From Paraescarpia echinospica (Eukaryota > Annelida > Polychaeta > Sabellida > Siboglinidae), in the NCBI GenBank assembly GCA_020002185.1, contig CM034544.1, forward strand, positions 29,212,653 through 29,276,652: a stretch of 64,000 nucleotides of DNA, written 5' to 3'. The notes under the pieces were generated by a model. It saw nothing but the letters and a program-made list of their open reading frames with translations, was not told where the DNA came from and ran no database searches. Made by a program: the position numbers and the translations under genes. Of the stretch, positions 1 through 12,061 are shown in pieces. The stretch's first letter is position 1. Each line of letters opens with the position of its first letter.

Positions 1-8
1 CTTCATGT

Positions 9-475
9 GTGTTATAAATATAATTCCCTTATTGTAAATAATATATAATTACACACCTTCTGAGTTGGTAGTCCAGAAACAGATCAATGCGAAGATCAGA
101 TCACGAAATAGCGGCCAGACTGGAGGGACCGACGAACGTTGTAAGGTCAGCTTGTTGTAACGTCGTGGTAACATTTCTGATTTGGTTTTGATCACTCAAG
201 TTTCAAATGTCACAGGATATCTGCTGCTGCGATCGGGTGACTAACGCAACCGTGAATCAACTGAAGCGTTGTCTCTGCGGGGGATATGATATAGTGCTGT
301 TTGACTTTATAAAATCGATAAGCTACCTGGCACTCTATGGTGCGTACAGTTTGACCGAGGGATACTTTGTGCTTTGCTGACGACGATATATTACATATTT
401 CATGCTTATTAATGAACGCTTAGGAACTTATTACAGGGCGAATGAATGTTTGTCCGGTTGGGCATAACTTCCAAA
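9..475 (+). repeat. Duplicated block, matches 53307-53755
   Basis: This stretch aligns nearly base for base with 53307-53755 in the same orientation, including the phrase around GTTGGTAGTCCAGAAACAG and the run ATCGGGTGACTAACGCAACC. Similarity fades near TGTCCGGTTGGGC. No gene is recognised in it. It shows that the start of the window and the 53-kb region share an origin, separate from the larger copy A/copy B duplication. Confidence 0.85.
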
Positions 476-1440
476 ACCACCAGTTGACAACCAGCGAATA
501 AGTAAACACAAATATGTCATACACAGAACCTATACAATATATAGATGCAAGTAAACAGAAACACATAAGATAACATGGTAATATTATAGGTCATAGCATA
601 AAAATAAAAGACATATCGTATGTCACATAAGGAAGTTGTAGAGCTGGCCTATGAACCGAGGTATTTAAGAGATTCGAACTTCTCCAAAATGATTCCTTCT
701 CTGGTCACAATGATAATGTTTTCAGAGTGGATTAGGGCCATGCACTTGGATTTTCTAGAATTTATGTTCAAAGTCAATTCAAGGACTACTATGAAGAACT
801 ACGGTCCAAAGGTATCTCCTTGCAGAACTACTGTCAGGTAGTAAACAGTTATGTTTCTCCATGTGATACCAATACTTTAGCACGCACGGTCTTTTACATT
901 TCGACAACAGCTTTTACCAGCTGTTCGGGAATACCATAGGTCTAATGAATCTTCATTATTTTAAAGATGGATTTTGGAAGTATGACTGTAATGAGGGCAT
1001 GAAGAGTTGTCGAACTAATTCTTTCCAATAACCTGCAAAGTGTGATTACATAGCCGGCAGTAGTCCACTCTCCACATAATCCAATGTTATTTGCTCTTAG
1101 AAGGTGATCAGTTTCGCAATGTTCTGTTCAGTGTCATCTTATTGAAAGTCTTCACAACGATGGAGTTCAGACTACTTCCTCTGTAGGCCTACTTCCCTTC
1201 CATATATAAATCGCCACATTTTGGTAGGATAACTTTTGTCAGGCCATATAATGCTAATAATCATCAAAACATTTTTATATGCCTCAATTTGTTTTCAATG
1301 TGTGACATAGCTGGATTCATCACACAACTCTTGGCTCTTTTCGTTTTGAATCGTTTGAGTTAAGTTGTTCTGTGATGAATCATGACCTCATATAAATATG
1401 ACAAAGGCAATAGTTTAACTCAAAATGCAAGCATATATAA
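476..1440. other. No gene recognised
   Basis: AT-rich sequence with only short open frames. The longest (620-841, 73 codons) matches no family I recognise and has no duplicate in the window to test conservation. I see no repeat, splice pattern or RNA gene here. Confidence 0.5.
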
Positions 1441-1600
1441 ATTGTGGATATGTGACACACACACAAACATACGCACGCGTGCACATACACACACACACAT
1501 ACACACACACACATACAGACATACATACTTGATATATGATCATAATACTGAGGAGGTGGCCATATTAGATTTATTTATTTATTTATTTATTTAACCGTAG
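1441..1600. repeat. CA-rich and ATTT simple repeats
   Basis: Degenerate CACA/CATA repeats at about 1457-1525 are followed by a short (ATTT) run at 1570-1592. The open frame reading His-Thr repeats here is a by-product of the simple repeat. Confidence 0.8.
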
Positions 1601-1664
1601 CATTTGGTGCAATCGTAGAATTCTTAGTCATCCAGAAACTAAGTGGAAATTAGAATTACTGGGA

Positions 1665-2070
1665 AAATGCAACTATATTTTGAGATAATGGTTATAATAA
1701 AACACTGAAATGATGGCGGCCATGATGGAACTATGAACATTTCTTTACATGCATCGCTGCCTGGAACCTCCTGCTAAATGTCATTTTGAATAAGTCTGGT
1801 AAAATGCAACTATATTTGGAAATAATGGTTATGAGGAATCATTCTGAAATTCCAACTATAACTAGATAAATATCACATTGATATGGTGGCGCCCATATTG
1901 GATTTATTATAATAACAAAATACTGATCATAATATCTGTTTCACTCTTTGGTGGCACTAGCCTCCAGACACTTAATGTATTTAGAATAATTGTGAAATTC
2001 AAAATATAATTGGACATATGATGAACATACTGATATGGAGGCGGCCATATTGGATTTATTCAGGCTAGAT
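1665..2070 (+). repeat. ~145-bp dispersed/tandem repeat (GGCCATATTGGATTTAT family)
   Basis: Successive imperfect units share the words CGGCCATATTGGATTTAT, TTTCACTCTTTGGTGGC, CCTCCAGACACTTAATG and AATTGTGAAATTC. The same unit recurs at 30130-30430 (plus) and, inverted, at 26545-26900, with single pieces near 27670. The spacing is roughly 120-150 bp. There is no coding potential. Confidence 0.75.
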
Positions 2071-2290
2071 AGGTCAACGGAAAACGAGTTCGATAATATG
2101 AGGTCTTTGTTTAAAATTGTATGCGAATTACGTTGAACATATGGCCGCTGATCGGTGCAGCTGAAAACATTGTTAATAATTTGGTAGTACCGTATACAGG
2201 ATGGGTTTTCAATATTAGTGTTGTAGCGCTTGATAGGTATACGTTGCCAATCCATCCTCTATTCAAAGTAACCGAATGTTTCTAAACGCA
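2060..2290 (+). repeat. Microsatellite-associated repeat family (GATAATATGAGG core)
   Basis: The core reads AACGNNTTNGATAATATATGAG, then TTTGTTTGAAATTGTAT, then a CATGGCCGNTGATCGGTGCA box, and ends just before a CA-type microsatellite. Related copies lie at about 4380-4475 (inverted), 30540-30780, 33090-33150 (inverted), 56590-56860, 57400-57640, 58330-58610, with shorter pieces near 56880, 58030, 58910 and 61910. The recurring link between this block and a (CA)n or (CTCA)n tract is a property of the family. Confidence 0.7.
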
Positions 2291-2315
2291 CACAGACAGG
2301 CATACACGCGATCGC

Positions 2316-2481
<166 letters not shown>

Positions 2482-2999
2482 TACACATACACAACGCACA
2501 TGCACACATACACACTTACACGTGCGCGCACACACAAGCACACACGCACACGCGCGCAAGCACATGCACATACACAGACACGCGCGTACGCACACACACT
2601 CACTGACTCACTCACGCAACAATTTTTGGGAAAACAGTTGGCGCGCATTCTACTAAACATAATTAATAGAAACAACTCTCAAAATTGTTTGTTTGTTAAA
2701 CCTGTCGATTCGTTAACAGTTTACATGGAACTAATAGTAAGAAGCTACTTATAATATGTAATACTGAATAGTTACATACTATCGGTTTTAAAGGAGGTAA
2801 CATATTCTGTCCATCCCAATAACAGAATCGTCTATATGTTATTACATTCTGTGTGTGTCAAAATTACTCCGATGTGCAAATTACCAGACTCCGTTTAACA
2901 CCTTTCAGATGACATAACAAGATTTACATTATTTTTAAACGAAAACAAAATACATTACACTATAATGATTCTAGACTATATACCCCAAACAGCATCTGT

Positions 3000-3965
3000 G
3001 CTTCAACGTCTAACAATACCAGTGTGCCCACGTGAAACATTACTATATGTCAACAGTAACACTCTCGGTGTGTCCACGGATAATATTCCCGGTGTGTCCA
3101 CGGGTCAAGCTCCCGTATCCGCGATAACAGTCCACGGGTAACACACCTGGTACATCCGTCGTTTGTCCCTCCAGTGTGGCCGTTCTTTCGTGATCTTATC
3201 TTAACCTTGCTCAGTTTCTGGGCAACCGAATCAGACGGTAAGTAATTGTATATTTACTATAATCGAATGCTATTTATCACACCCACGAAGAGCTCACCAA
3301 TACAAACACACGGTCAAGAACAACGGGAAATACTCGGTACTCCAAGAGGGTCAACGGGTAAACACTAACCTAGTGCTCAAGGGTTACTCTCCCTTTGTGT
3401 CCATGGACAAAACAAATGTGGTATCCGCGGGTAACATTCCCGTTGCCCCCACGTGTAAGACATCCTGTGTGTACACGGATAACACGGCCATATTACCCAC
3501 GGGTAAAATGTCAGTGTGTCCACAGGTAATTCTACCAGTCTGTCCAATGGTGACACCCCGATGTGTATACGTCAATACACCTGATGTCTCCAAGGGTACC
3601 ACACACCGAGTGTCCGCATGTAACATTGCTGTACTTCAACGGGTAAAACGTTCCCTGTGTCACCGGGTAACACTCCCTGTATTTTCGCGGGTAGCACTCC
3701 CAGTGTGACAACTGGTAAATTACACGAATATCCACGGGTAGCAACTCGGTATGTCAACAGTCATTAACTCCGGTGAGTCCAACATTCACCAATTACCCAA
3801 CTGTACTATTCCAGAGTTTCCATGGACTATATTATCCGTGTGTCATCTGTTAACACTCTTCGTGTGTCCGAGGGTAACACACATGTGTGCCAACGTGTAC
3901 CACTTCCGGTGTAACCACAGGCAAAACTTCCGGTGTGTCCACGGGTATTAGTTTCACTGTGCACA
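3000..3965 (+). repeat. Degenerate ~22-27-bp minisatellite (GTGTCCACGGGTAACA)
   Basis: Dozens of imperfect units share GTGTCCACGGGTAACACTCC, with variable inserts between units. The array aligns unit by unit with copy B (31370-32440) and has an inverted relative at 53980-54470. Units are diverged from each other, so it is an old array. Open frames across it are broken differently in A and B, which argues against coding. Confidence 0.85.
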
Positions 3966-4084
3966 TTGTTAGCAGTCGAACAGTGTACACAGGTTCCACC
4001 GGTAACAGTTTCCTTGTGAGACAAGAGGGAGAGTGGAAAACAGGGAGGGGAGATATACCAGTATAAGAGTGTGTGAGTGTGTAT

Positions 4085-4144
<60 letters not shown>

Positions 4145-4155
4145 GAGAGAGACAG
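4085..4155 (+). repeat. (GA)n microsatellite
   Basis: A GA run of about 35 units with a few interruptions. The equivalent place in copy B holds (GAGT)n followed by a longer (GA)n tract. Confidence 0.95.
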
Positions 4156-4239
4156 TGCGACAGAGAGAGACATAATGAAGAGATATGTAGCACGCGCGCC
4201 GGACAGACAACCTCAAGCACACCAAAGAGCATGCATAAT

Positions 4240-5035
4240 TGGAAAGTAATTATGTGTCTGCATTGCTTTATCAATATGTTGTGATAAACATGAAATGAAA
4301 AGTCACATTTAGGCTACTTCTGAAATTCGTGTGATGGACACTGAAGGGGCGAGGTAAATCAGTTGTGTAAAGCGAGTTTATCGATCTGTCTTTAAGCGTA
4401 GTCATTGGGACTTGTCCGCGGTCCTGGGAGAACGCTTTGGATAATATATGAGAGCATTGTTTGACATTGAATACAAGCTGCACTATCATTGTAAAAGTCC
4501 AGATAACGTTTGGGAATGATTATTATGAGAGAGACCACTTCATCGACGTCCGACTAGGTTTCCTCGCTGGCCCACCTCTTCATGTTAGTTGAAGTTCCCT
4601 AAGCTTTACATGTTGCGACGCTAGATACGTATGTTTGACCTTGTTGCTGGGAACACAATTAAACTAATTGTATAAAATTAGTGAATAATGTGCCTTCGTA
4701 AATCCGGCTGCTATAGTGTGTCAGATTTCAGTGCTGGATATTTGGAAGTGGGACAATTTTGCATGCACATAACTTTGCTAAACGATATATATGTTCAACA
4801 CAAAACACTGGTGTGAATTTTATTGTAATAACGTTTTGTGTCATAAATGAAGTAGGGTTTCCCTCTTTGTTTTATACAATGCGGTAACACTAGTTCAACA
4901 ATATATCCTTTCGACGCATAGTACATTATTTTCACTTAGTTTTCACTTATATAATGGATGCACCGGAAAGGTTAAAGGCGTAGTTAATCATTACTTAGTC
5001 ATATTAATTGCATATCGTCAATGGTTGTCTCGGCA
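4240..5035. other. Non-coding block shared by copies A and B
   Basis: This aligns with 32905-33790 with moderate divergence and small indels. No open frame is kept between the copies. Part of 4380-4475 is an inverted piece of the GATAATATGAG family. Confidence 0.6.
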
Positions 5036-5039
5036 CCCA

Positions 5040-5790
5040 CGGCATTCACGCGCACCAGAGGCAGCAGAGGCAACAGCTGCGGCAGCAGCAGCGGCAGCAG
5101 AATAATAACATTACCAATAGCAATAGCAAGAACAACAGTAACGGCAACAACAACAGTTGCTGCATCTAAAGGAGCAGCAACAAAACATCTGCAGTAGCAT
5201 CAGTAGCAACTACATCAGTTGCAAGTGCATCATCGACAGTAGCAACTCTAATAGAAACAGCAACGACACTATTTAAACAGTAGAAGTAGCTGCAACCAAC
5301 AACTGAAGAACAACAACGGCGACATAGCGTTTAAGTAGGTAACAACAACAGCAATAGCAGCATTTATATCAGCATTAGCAGCAGCAGCCTCAGAAAACAA
5401 ACAACAACAGGTGCAGAAATAGCAGAATAAGCAATGACATCAACAGCAATGGCACAAGAGCATTATCAGCAATAGCAACGACAGTTCTAGCAACACCAGC
5501 ATCAGAAGTAGTTAGTTGTATCAACAGCGGAAACAACAACAACGTTAACAACAGGAGCAACAATAGCATCGACAGCGTAAATAGTAGCTACATAGGTGAA
5601 ACTATCATCTGCAGCAACAATACTAGTGTGAGTAGAAGATACAGTAGCAGCAACAGCAGCAACAACATCATTAAAATCATCATCATCAGCAGCAGAAACA
5701 ACAGCAGTAATACCATCAGAATATGTTTTTAACTTTAACAGCTTCTGCAATAGCTGCAACGACAACTTCAGTAGTGGAATAAGCTGGTAT
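5040..5790 (+). repeat. CAG/CAA-rich cryptic trinucleotide region
   Basis: About 750 bp of loosely periodic CAGCAG, AACAAC, ATCAGC and AGTAGC triplets. Copy B has the same composition at 33800-34545 and aligns along it. In both copies open frames exist in several frames but do not correspond, so I read it as a diverged triplet repeat and not a Gln/Asn/Ser-rich exon. Confidence 0.75.
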
Positions 5791-5794
5791 TTAG

Positions 5795-6140
5795 ATAAAA
5801 AAAAACATTCTGTGGTGACCTTTTGGTAGGAAATTGTACCGTGGATAACCACTCCCCAAACGGCACTACTATGAACAACTTTACAGAGCTGTAATGGTGA
5901 ACATGATTATATGCCCGGATTTGTCGCATGATGGGTGGGAGCAAGCTAATGAACCATGAATAGTCGGCGGACTCCTCATTATGGAATATGACATCCGCCT
6001 ACTCGTTCTTTTGTCAGTAGTTTACATGTGCACAGCCAGGTTCGTGTCAAACGAGCCCAATAAGGGCAGCCATATTAAAGTGTCTGTAGCTGTCCTCTTG
6101 AAGCAGACAGTGTCCCGAACACTTGTGATGTCGCAGCCTT
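5795..6140. other. Copy-A-specific segment, no gene recognised
   Basis: About 340 bp present in A but not at the matching point of B (near 34550). Similarity resumes at GTAAGAGCTACTCTCGCTGG. A 65-codon open frame (5981-6178) is not recognised and has no counterpart. I cannot tell insertion in A from deletion in B. Confidence 0.45.
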
Positions 6141-6324
6141 CTTGTTTCAGTAAGAGCTACTCTCGCTGGTCGGCTTGACGGGTCAGGATGGTGAAGGGTG
6201 CCAGTCTTGCAAAAGTAAATGGTACGCCCAAAGGTAACACACTTGTTCAGTGTCGTCTACAAATCAGCCGTCGTCAGAATATCGTGATCGCACAATTGTT
6301 GTACCTTCGTCTTTATGTTGAGGC

Positions 6325-6530
6325 GTTGTGTGTGCGTGAGTGTGTGTGAATGTTACTGCGTGCATACGTGCGTGAGTGTGTGGCTGTGGGTGAACGTGTG
6401 GATGTGGGTGGACATGTGGGTGTGTATGAATTCACGCGTGCGATCGTTAGTGCATGAGTTGTGAGTGTGTCTGCGTTAGAACATGTTCTTGCGAACATGC
6501 GTTTGTGTGTGAACGTGTATGTGTTAGTAT
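6325..6530 (+). repeat. GT-rich degenerate repeat
   Basis: Loose GTGTGTG/CGTGCGTG sequence, matched by similar sequence at about 35600-35810 in copy B. The long minus-strand frame is a His/Thr-rich by-product. Confidence 0.7.
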
Positions 6531-6722
6531 GCAATTATCGCTCATGACACTCAAATGAGCGCATTTTGTAATAAACATGTGGGAATATGGAAATAATAAA
6601 CAAACGGCTGAAGAATTAGAACAGAACAATTGTCGCATTACATAATCTACATAGACGTTTTCTGAAGAAACTATCGAGGAAGAGTTCGTGTTTGATCACG
6701 TAGAAACTCTGAGTTTCGCAAA

Positions 6723-6944
6723 CTAAGTTGACAACAGTTCGACTTCACACAGCGACCTGACGGGGCCATAACCCCCGAACACGCGAACGAACACGAAGTC
6801 GCATCCTCGTTTGGGGCAGTCGCAACAAAAGGAGCAGATTGAGGTTCCGCCTGCTAGCTGCTCAGTCTTCGTCAGCTCACAGCGCAGGAAGTAGCCGTTG
6901 AACGAGCCGCCGTTCACATACTTCTCCATCGTGTCCACGTGAAC
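6723..6944 (-). pseudogene. Dead last exon, fucolectin-like protein (copy A)
   Basis: The 222-bp segment is the counterpart of the last exon of the intact copy B gene (36015-36236). It reads toward the same end, with Cys-rich CSFCCDC, then FVFVRVFGG and LCEVELLST before the stop. In copy B the exon follows an acceptor GCTGCAG; here that place reads GCTGCGG, so the splice acceptor is gone. The upstream exon (17536-17725) carries a 13-bp deletion and now lies about 10.6 kb away because two transposons entered the intron. The reading frame is still open, so decay is recent or slow. The family assignment rests on the tail motif only. Confidence 0.7.
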
Positions 6945-7291
6945 CCGCAGCAAATCGACAATTTGTGTCAAACTGAAGGCACAATACAAATATCTTGTGA
7001 AAATGACACATGGTTTGTTTATGTTACAAAAGCGTAAGCAGTTTGATAACAATCGTCATAGCCGGGGTCTACTACGTGTGATCGGCCACAACAAAGTGAC
7101 TATTAAGTCGCAACATTGTAGAAATAGATTGTATCGATTTAGTGAGAAAGATTATTATTATTAGCTATACTACGTTACATCATTTGTTGAAATATTATGT
7201 TAAGTACATGTTGTTTAAAATGTAAACTAACTACTAAAAAGCGACGTTATGAGAAATGTATTTGCTTTAAATTAGGTTATGTAAAACAACA

Positions 7292-7957
7292 TTGCCTGTA
7301 ATAATAATAATAAGTAACATCGACGTCGCCCCAGCTCGTCCACTGAACGTCGACGCGGTGAGTACCAGCGATACGGAGCAGGTGCTGTATGCGGGCCATT
7401 CGTATGTTATGAGGCTACACAAATTCATGGTAAAAACAAACCGGGAGAATTTCGAATTCAACCCTAGGCGCACCCAGGTTAAATTGTCTGGACGGGGTGG
7501 CGCAACCATTCCAAAGCTGGTTAGTAACGGTCTGTTTGAAAAACTAGCGGAACAGCGGCCCATTTTGTTGATTTTCGATGTCGGTACAAACGACATCGAT
7601 CGACGCGGAGCTGACGCCATTAAGCTAGCGACTGACCTAGTTAGGCTAGCGGTACATTGCACGCAGGGATTTCAATCGCTTCGGAAGGTGTTATTTTGTC
7701 CGGTTCTCCCAAGGGGTCCCGGTCGATTTCAAGCTAGAACTGCGGATTTCCAGAGAAAGGCCGAATTGTTTAACACCACATTAAAACACTTGTGCGCCCA
7801 AAAGGCCGTCCCAAATGTGAGCATGGTCGTACTCAAACACGTACGGTTTACGGCGTTGGTACCCTCCCTTCTATGTGACGGTGTCCACCTAAGTGAAGCT
7901 GGATTGAAGCGTTACTATTTCTCGCTTCGTACAGCAATAGTCGCAGCGTTAAAATAA
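7292..7957 (+). CDS. SGNH/GDSL-type hydrolase-like domain of the Ngaro-like element
   Basis: The frame is open for about 220 codons. Visible blocks are an N-terminal YAGHSYVMRL (block I serine within GHSY), RGGATIPKL (block II glycine), LLIFDVGTND (block III, Asn of GTND) and near the C-terminus CDGVHLSEAG (block V, Asp and His as D-x-V-H). This is the usual set of SGNH catalytic residues. Such a domain is known from Ngaro/DIRS-group retrotransposons, where its role is unclear. The frame reaches the left insertion boundary with no ATG before the GHSY block; the first in-frame ATG (about 7408) is inside it. The true start is therefore missing or was upstream in the complete element. Confidence 0.75.
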   Translation: MPVIIIISNIDVAPARPLNVDAVSTSDTEQVLYAGHSYVMRLHKFMVKTNRENFEFNPRRTQVKLSGRGGATIPKLVSNGLFEKLAEQRPILLIFDVGTNDIDRRGADAIKLATDLVRLAVHCTQGFQSLRKVLFCPVLPRGPGRFQARTADFQRKAELFNTTLKHLCAQKAVPNVSMVVLKHVRFTALVPSLLCDGVHLSEAGLKRYYFSLRTAIVAALK

Positions 7958-8480
7958 AATGTTCATACCCAGCCATGAGGGGAGTCGGTAATTTTGAATG
8001 AACGGTAAACCGGCTGCGCTCACGTGCGTGTCGGCCATGTTGGTTTTACCGCAGTTCTTTGTTTACCCAGTCCTAGCTGTTGTTGTATACACGGGCAATA
8101 CAGTAACACAGGCGACTTTGCGTAGCGCCGAATAGTACACAGTTGTAGTAATAATTACGGGGAGTAACATAATATAGATGGCGGCTGGAAAAGCATAAAG
8201 AAAACAAAAACGGTGTGTTCTCTGCTGTGAAGGCGAGACGCATACCTACATGCAATGGGTGAGAGAACTCTCAATCAAGCCTGAGTCGGAATACCGGAAT
8301 GTTAGTGCGTGTAACATTAGGTATGCATGTAGATTACACAACAAATAAAAACAAAACAAACAAAAAAGTAAATAAATAAAAACTATAAAACCAGTGTTTG
8401 TTGATGAATGAATCCGGTACACGAGTAGAAATGATAAGGTAGATACTACCAAATGCAGTGGCTTTGAACGCTTCCAGGTC

Positions 8481-9538
8481 ATGTCAAAACAATCATCAAC
8501 AGGGCGGCCGAAAAAAGGAGACAAAATCGCTCCAGAGGTCTCTGAGGAAATCCAGGAAGCTCAAAAAACACCACCCTGCGACAATGACCAAAAAATTGAG
8601 CTACTAATGACCACATTGATGGCTAAGATCGACGAAAAATTCAGTCGGGAGCAAGCGACGCTGATCCCTGCCCCGACTGAAAAAGCGAGAATGCCAAACG
8701 AGCATCAACAACCGAGTGCAGGTACATCAACCGAGCCACCCCACCCCTTTCGACATCCCAGAAAACGGAAACGAACACCATCCATTGAGCCAATCATCAA
8801 TTCTGCTGATTCCGACTCCAGCATCACCGACAATGATGACCCAACCGCTGAGATAGAGTCGCGCATCCGCACCAAAGCGAAACGTCCATCTCACCGATCA
8901 GGTACTTCCGCTTTTGACATGGGTTGAGCTAAGCTGGGAGACGAGGTGACAGATAGGCTCAGAAAGCGTATCCTCACTAATGAATATTTCCCGCTACGAA
9001 TTCTGCGCACATATTACGATCTGGACCCCCAGGAAGACGCCTCCTCCCCCTCCGTAGACAGGAAACGGGCAGTCATCCCAGTAGACCAGATAGGGGAATG
9101 GCTGCACTTGTTCATGTCATATGCAGCCATCAGGGCAGAACAGTTCCCAGAGGAGGGTAGCCAACTAATGACTTATATGGACCACATCCTGACAGAGTGT
9201 GGTTAGAATATGACTACCGTTTCCGTGTCAGAAGGGAGAGGACGGGTGCCCCATGGGACGTTTTCAATTACCCCCTGTACTCCAGTGTGAAAGCAAGCTG
9301 TAAAGCAAAAGTAACTGCATCTACAACGGCCCAGCCCTTTCATGAATATGCTAGCAGGAGCGACCGCACCCGTCCCACCCGCCCTTGCTATTACTTCAAC
9401 AGGGGAAAGTGTAACAAACGTGATTGCCAATTCTCACATGTATGCTCTTTCTGCAAGAAAAACGGATACAGCCGAGTCGTCTGCAGGGCAAAGACTACCA
9501 ACAACAAAAGCCACTCTATCATCACTAAAACAGTTTGA
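8481..9538 (+). pseudogene. Broken gag-like ORF of the Ngaro-like element
   Basis: Starts at ATG 8481 (MSKQSSTGRPKKG). A polar, charged N-terminal region runs to an in-frame TGA at about 8926, reading resumes in the same frame (LGDEVTDRLRKRI) to about 9205, then a frameshift leads to WLEYDYRFR and WDVFNYPLY. The C-terminal part has two Cys/His clusters, CYYFNRGKCNKRDCQFSH and CSFCKKN with a downstream Cys, typical of the zinc-binding end of DIRS/Ngaro gag proteins. One stop plus one frameshift disable it. The order before the RT supports the same element. Confidence 0.75.
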
Positions 9539-11180
9539 TTTTGTTGCAGGTTCATACAATGCAAGTATCCCGTCACTTTTGCCAACCGAAAAGCATGTTT
9601 TACCGACACCGGTAAAGGCTAAAGTTTATCCTCTGTTATTGCAGGGGTATGACACGAAACTAACCGACATCTTAGTTGCAGGTTTTACCAAGACTTTCGC
9701 ATTCCTTCCAGTATCCAAACAGATCCACCAAAATATGACTATGAGAATCACAGGTCGGTCAGGGATAACTTAGATATAGTACAACAGAAGCTAAATAAAG
9801 AAAAAGATAAACAGAGAATTGCAAGGCCCTTTGCATCTGACTCTTTCCCGAACATGGTTTACTCTCCTTTGGGTTTAATCCCCAAGAAAGTAGAGGGTGA
9901 ATTCCGGCTTATCCATGACCTTAGTTTCCCCAAGTCCAAGTCGGTTAACTCTCACATACTTCCTGAATTCACAGCCGTCGCTTTCCATATGTTGGACCAT
10001 TGTATTAAACAACTTGTGTTTCTGGGAAAGGGAGCATATATAGCCAAGGCCGACCTGCAGGATGCCTTTCGAATCATACCCGTTTCGCCTTTCGATTACA
10101 CGTTACTAGGTTTCAAGTTCCTGGGGCAAAGATATTTTGACATGTGTCTTCCCATGGGGTGCAGTAATTCATGCCAAACATTTGAACTCCTGTCGGATGC
10201 ATTACAATGGATTTGTCAGAAGAAATTTCATGTCTCCAACATGAGTCATATTCTGGACGATTTTGTGTTTTTTGGTAAAACATTCTCTGAATGTCATGAT
10301 AGTCTCTCACGGTTTTTTGAGCTCAGTGAGATGGTTAACCTACCCATAAAGCAGACAAAAACGGTGTTACCTTCCACAGCAGTCACACTTCATGGTATTG
10401 AGGTTGACACTATCAATCAAACACTCGCTTTACCCTTGGACAAAGTACAGTCGCTCCGTCAAAAGCTTAAAAACATGGCCAGGAGAAAGAAAGCCACCCT
10501 ACGAGAGGTACAGTCGATGGTCGGCTCCCTTTCCTTCGCTTGCAGGGCAGTCGCGCCTGGAAGATGTTTTTTAAGACGAATAATCGATTTAACCAGGGGC
10601 AAGACGAGACCAAACCACCGCATCCGCCTGACAATTGAAGCCCGGAGAGACATATCTGCTTGGCTTGAATTTCTGCACACTTTCAATGGCACTTTGTCTT
10701 TTCTACCTAGCAAATGGACGTCATCAGATGTGTTGCAGCTCACAACAGATGCAAGCAGCTTTGCCTACGGAGCTGTCGTGAGAGATAAGTGGTTACAGGG
10801 TCAGTTTCCCTCGTCTTGGAGTTCCAAGCACATTGCAATCAAAGAACTCCTTCCAATAGTACTGGCCGTCAGGAGTTGGGGGCCAGTATGGACTAATCAA
10901 CGGGTCTTGTTTTTTTTCAGACAATACAGCAGTGGTGGCTGTGATCAACAGGCAAACCGCCAGGGATCCACAGCTGATGTGTTTGCTCCGAGAATTGATT
11001 GTTGCATGCCTGTCATATAACATATGTTTCCGTGCTAAGCACATCCCAGGAAAGATCAATGTTGTTGCCGATCTCATATCGCGGTTGCAGGTGGACCGTG
11101 CACGCAGAGTTCTGCCAAGTCGGGACGACCACCCAGCACCTGTTCCCACTCACTGGCTACCCTGGCAAACAGCGCCGTGA
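9539..11180 (+). pseudogene. Broken reverse transcriptase-RNase H of the Ngaro-like element
   Basis: Begins in one frame (PLLLQGYDTKLTDIL), shifts near 9745, then is open from 9854. RT blocks visible: SPLGLIPKK, GEFRLIHDLSFP, AKADLQDAFRIIPV (first catalytic Asp), LPMGCSNSCQTFE and HILDDFVFFG (the DD pair of the xxDD box). RNase H follows: LTTDASSFAYGAV (Asp), IAIKELLPIVLAV (Glu), then after a one-base expansion in a poly-T run near 10910, DNTAVVAVINRQ (Asp) and NVVADLISR (Asp). So the catalytic residues are kept and damage is limited to two frameshifts. The 3' end overlaps the recombinase start by a few bases. Confidence 0.85.
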
Positions 11181-12061
11181 CTACCATGGACTCTGCTTTC
11201 GCACCAAGTAGTGCAAAACGTTATGAGAATAATTGGACAAGGTTTGTAACCTTTGTACAAACACTAGATACAAAGAGGCAATATCTACCAGCTTCCCCTA
11301 ACACAGTAATTGCATTTGTTCAATATCTCAAAAATGAAGGCAAAGCACCAAGCACAATTAGGACTTTTTTATCGGCTATCTCAGAACGTCACAAAGTATG
11401 TCGCTACCCTGATCCAACAAATGATTACTTGGTGGTAAAGACGGTTAAGGGTGTGGCACGCGCTTGCCCGCACGTTGACCAACGTCAGCTTGTCTCCTCT
11501 AATGGTCTGTCTCTCATCATTAGAACAGTTCCAATGACTCAATGTTCTTCTTACACAGTTGTCTTGCTCCGGGCTATGTTCAGCCTCATGTTATTTGGTT
11601 TTCTAACAATAGGTGAGGTAACAGCTAGCCCGCATAATCTTTCGGTGACCCAATGTCGCATAAAACCTTCAAAATTACGCCTGGTGTTCCAGTCATACAA
11701 ACACAGTGCAGGCCGCCCATTCAGCCTGGACGTCCTCCCCACGAGAAAGACAGCGTGTCCATATCGTAGGATGGTAGACTATATCAAACTCAGGGGTCAG
11801 GATGAGGGGTCCCTTTTCCGCACTGCCAATAAGTTACCAGTGCAGAAGACCGCTTTTGCTAACTATCTTAAAGCAGTGCTAGATAACACAGACTTAGCTG
11901 GCAAGAAAATTTCACCACACTCATTGAGAATAGGGGCTGCGACGTGGGCAGCAAAAACAGGTTTCTCATCAGAACAAATTAAGGCTATGGGTCGCTGGCA
12001 TTCGAACTCGTACCAAAAATATATCCGGGTAGAATCAATCTCCAGCAAACAAGCCACATAA
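11177..12061 (+). CDS. Tyrosine recombinase of the Ngaro-like element
   Basis: A full open frame of 294 residues. The N-terminal core-binding region contains SAKRYENNWTRFVTF and STIRTFLSAIS. In the catalytic domain the second Arg/His region is present (HSLRIGAATWAA), then GRWHSNSYQKYIR supplies the His/Trp and the Tyr nucleophile. The first catalytic Arg, normally in a motif like FLRIGE, is replaced: the sequence reads FLTIGEV. A one-base ACA/AGA change would explain this. If real, strand cleavage should be impaired, so the protein is probably inactive although the frame is uninterrupted. Confidence 0.85.
   Translation: MTTMDSAFAPSSAKRYENNWTRFVTFVQTLDTKRQYLPASPNTVIAFVQYLKNEGKAPSTIRTFLSAISERHKVCRYPDPTNDYLVVKTVKGVARACPHVDQRQLVSSNGLSLIIRTVPMTQCSSYTVVLLRAMFSLMLFGFLTIGEVTASPHNLSVTQCRIKPSKLRLVFQSYKHSAGRPFSLDVLPTRKTACPYRRMVDYIKLRGQDEGSLFRTANKLPVQKTAFANYLKAVLDNTDLAGKKISPHSLRIGAATWAAKTGFSSEQIKAMGRWHSNSYQKYIRVESISSKQAT

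Noticed and set aside
620..841. 73-codon frame near the window start
   Set aside because: No recognised motif, no homologous copy in the window and no splice or promoter context.
3000..3965. CRISPR-like array
   Set aside because: Units are degenerate and spacing varies without constant repeats or unique spacers of fixed length; the genome is animal. It is a minisatellite.
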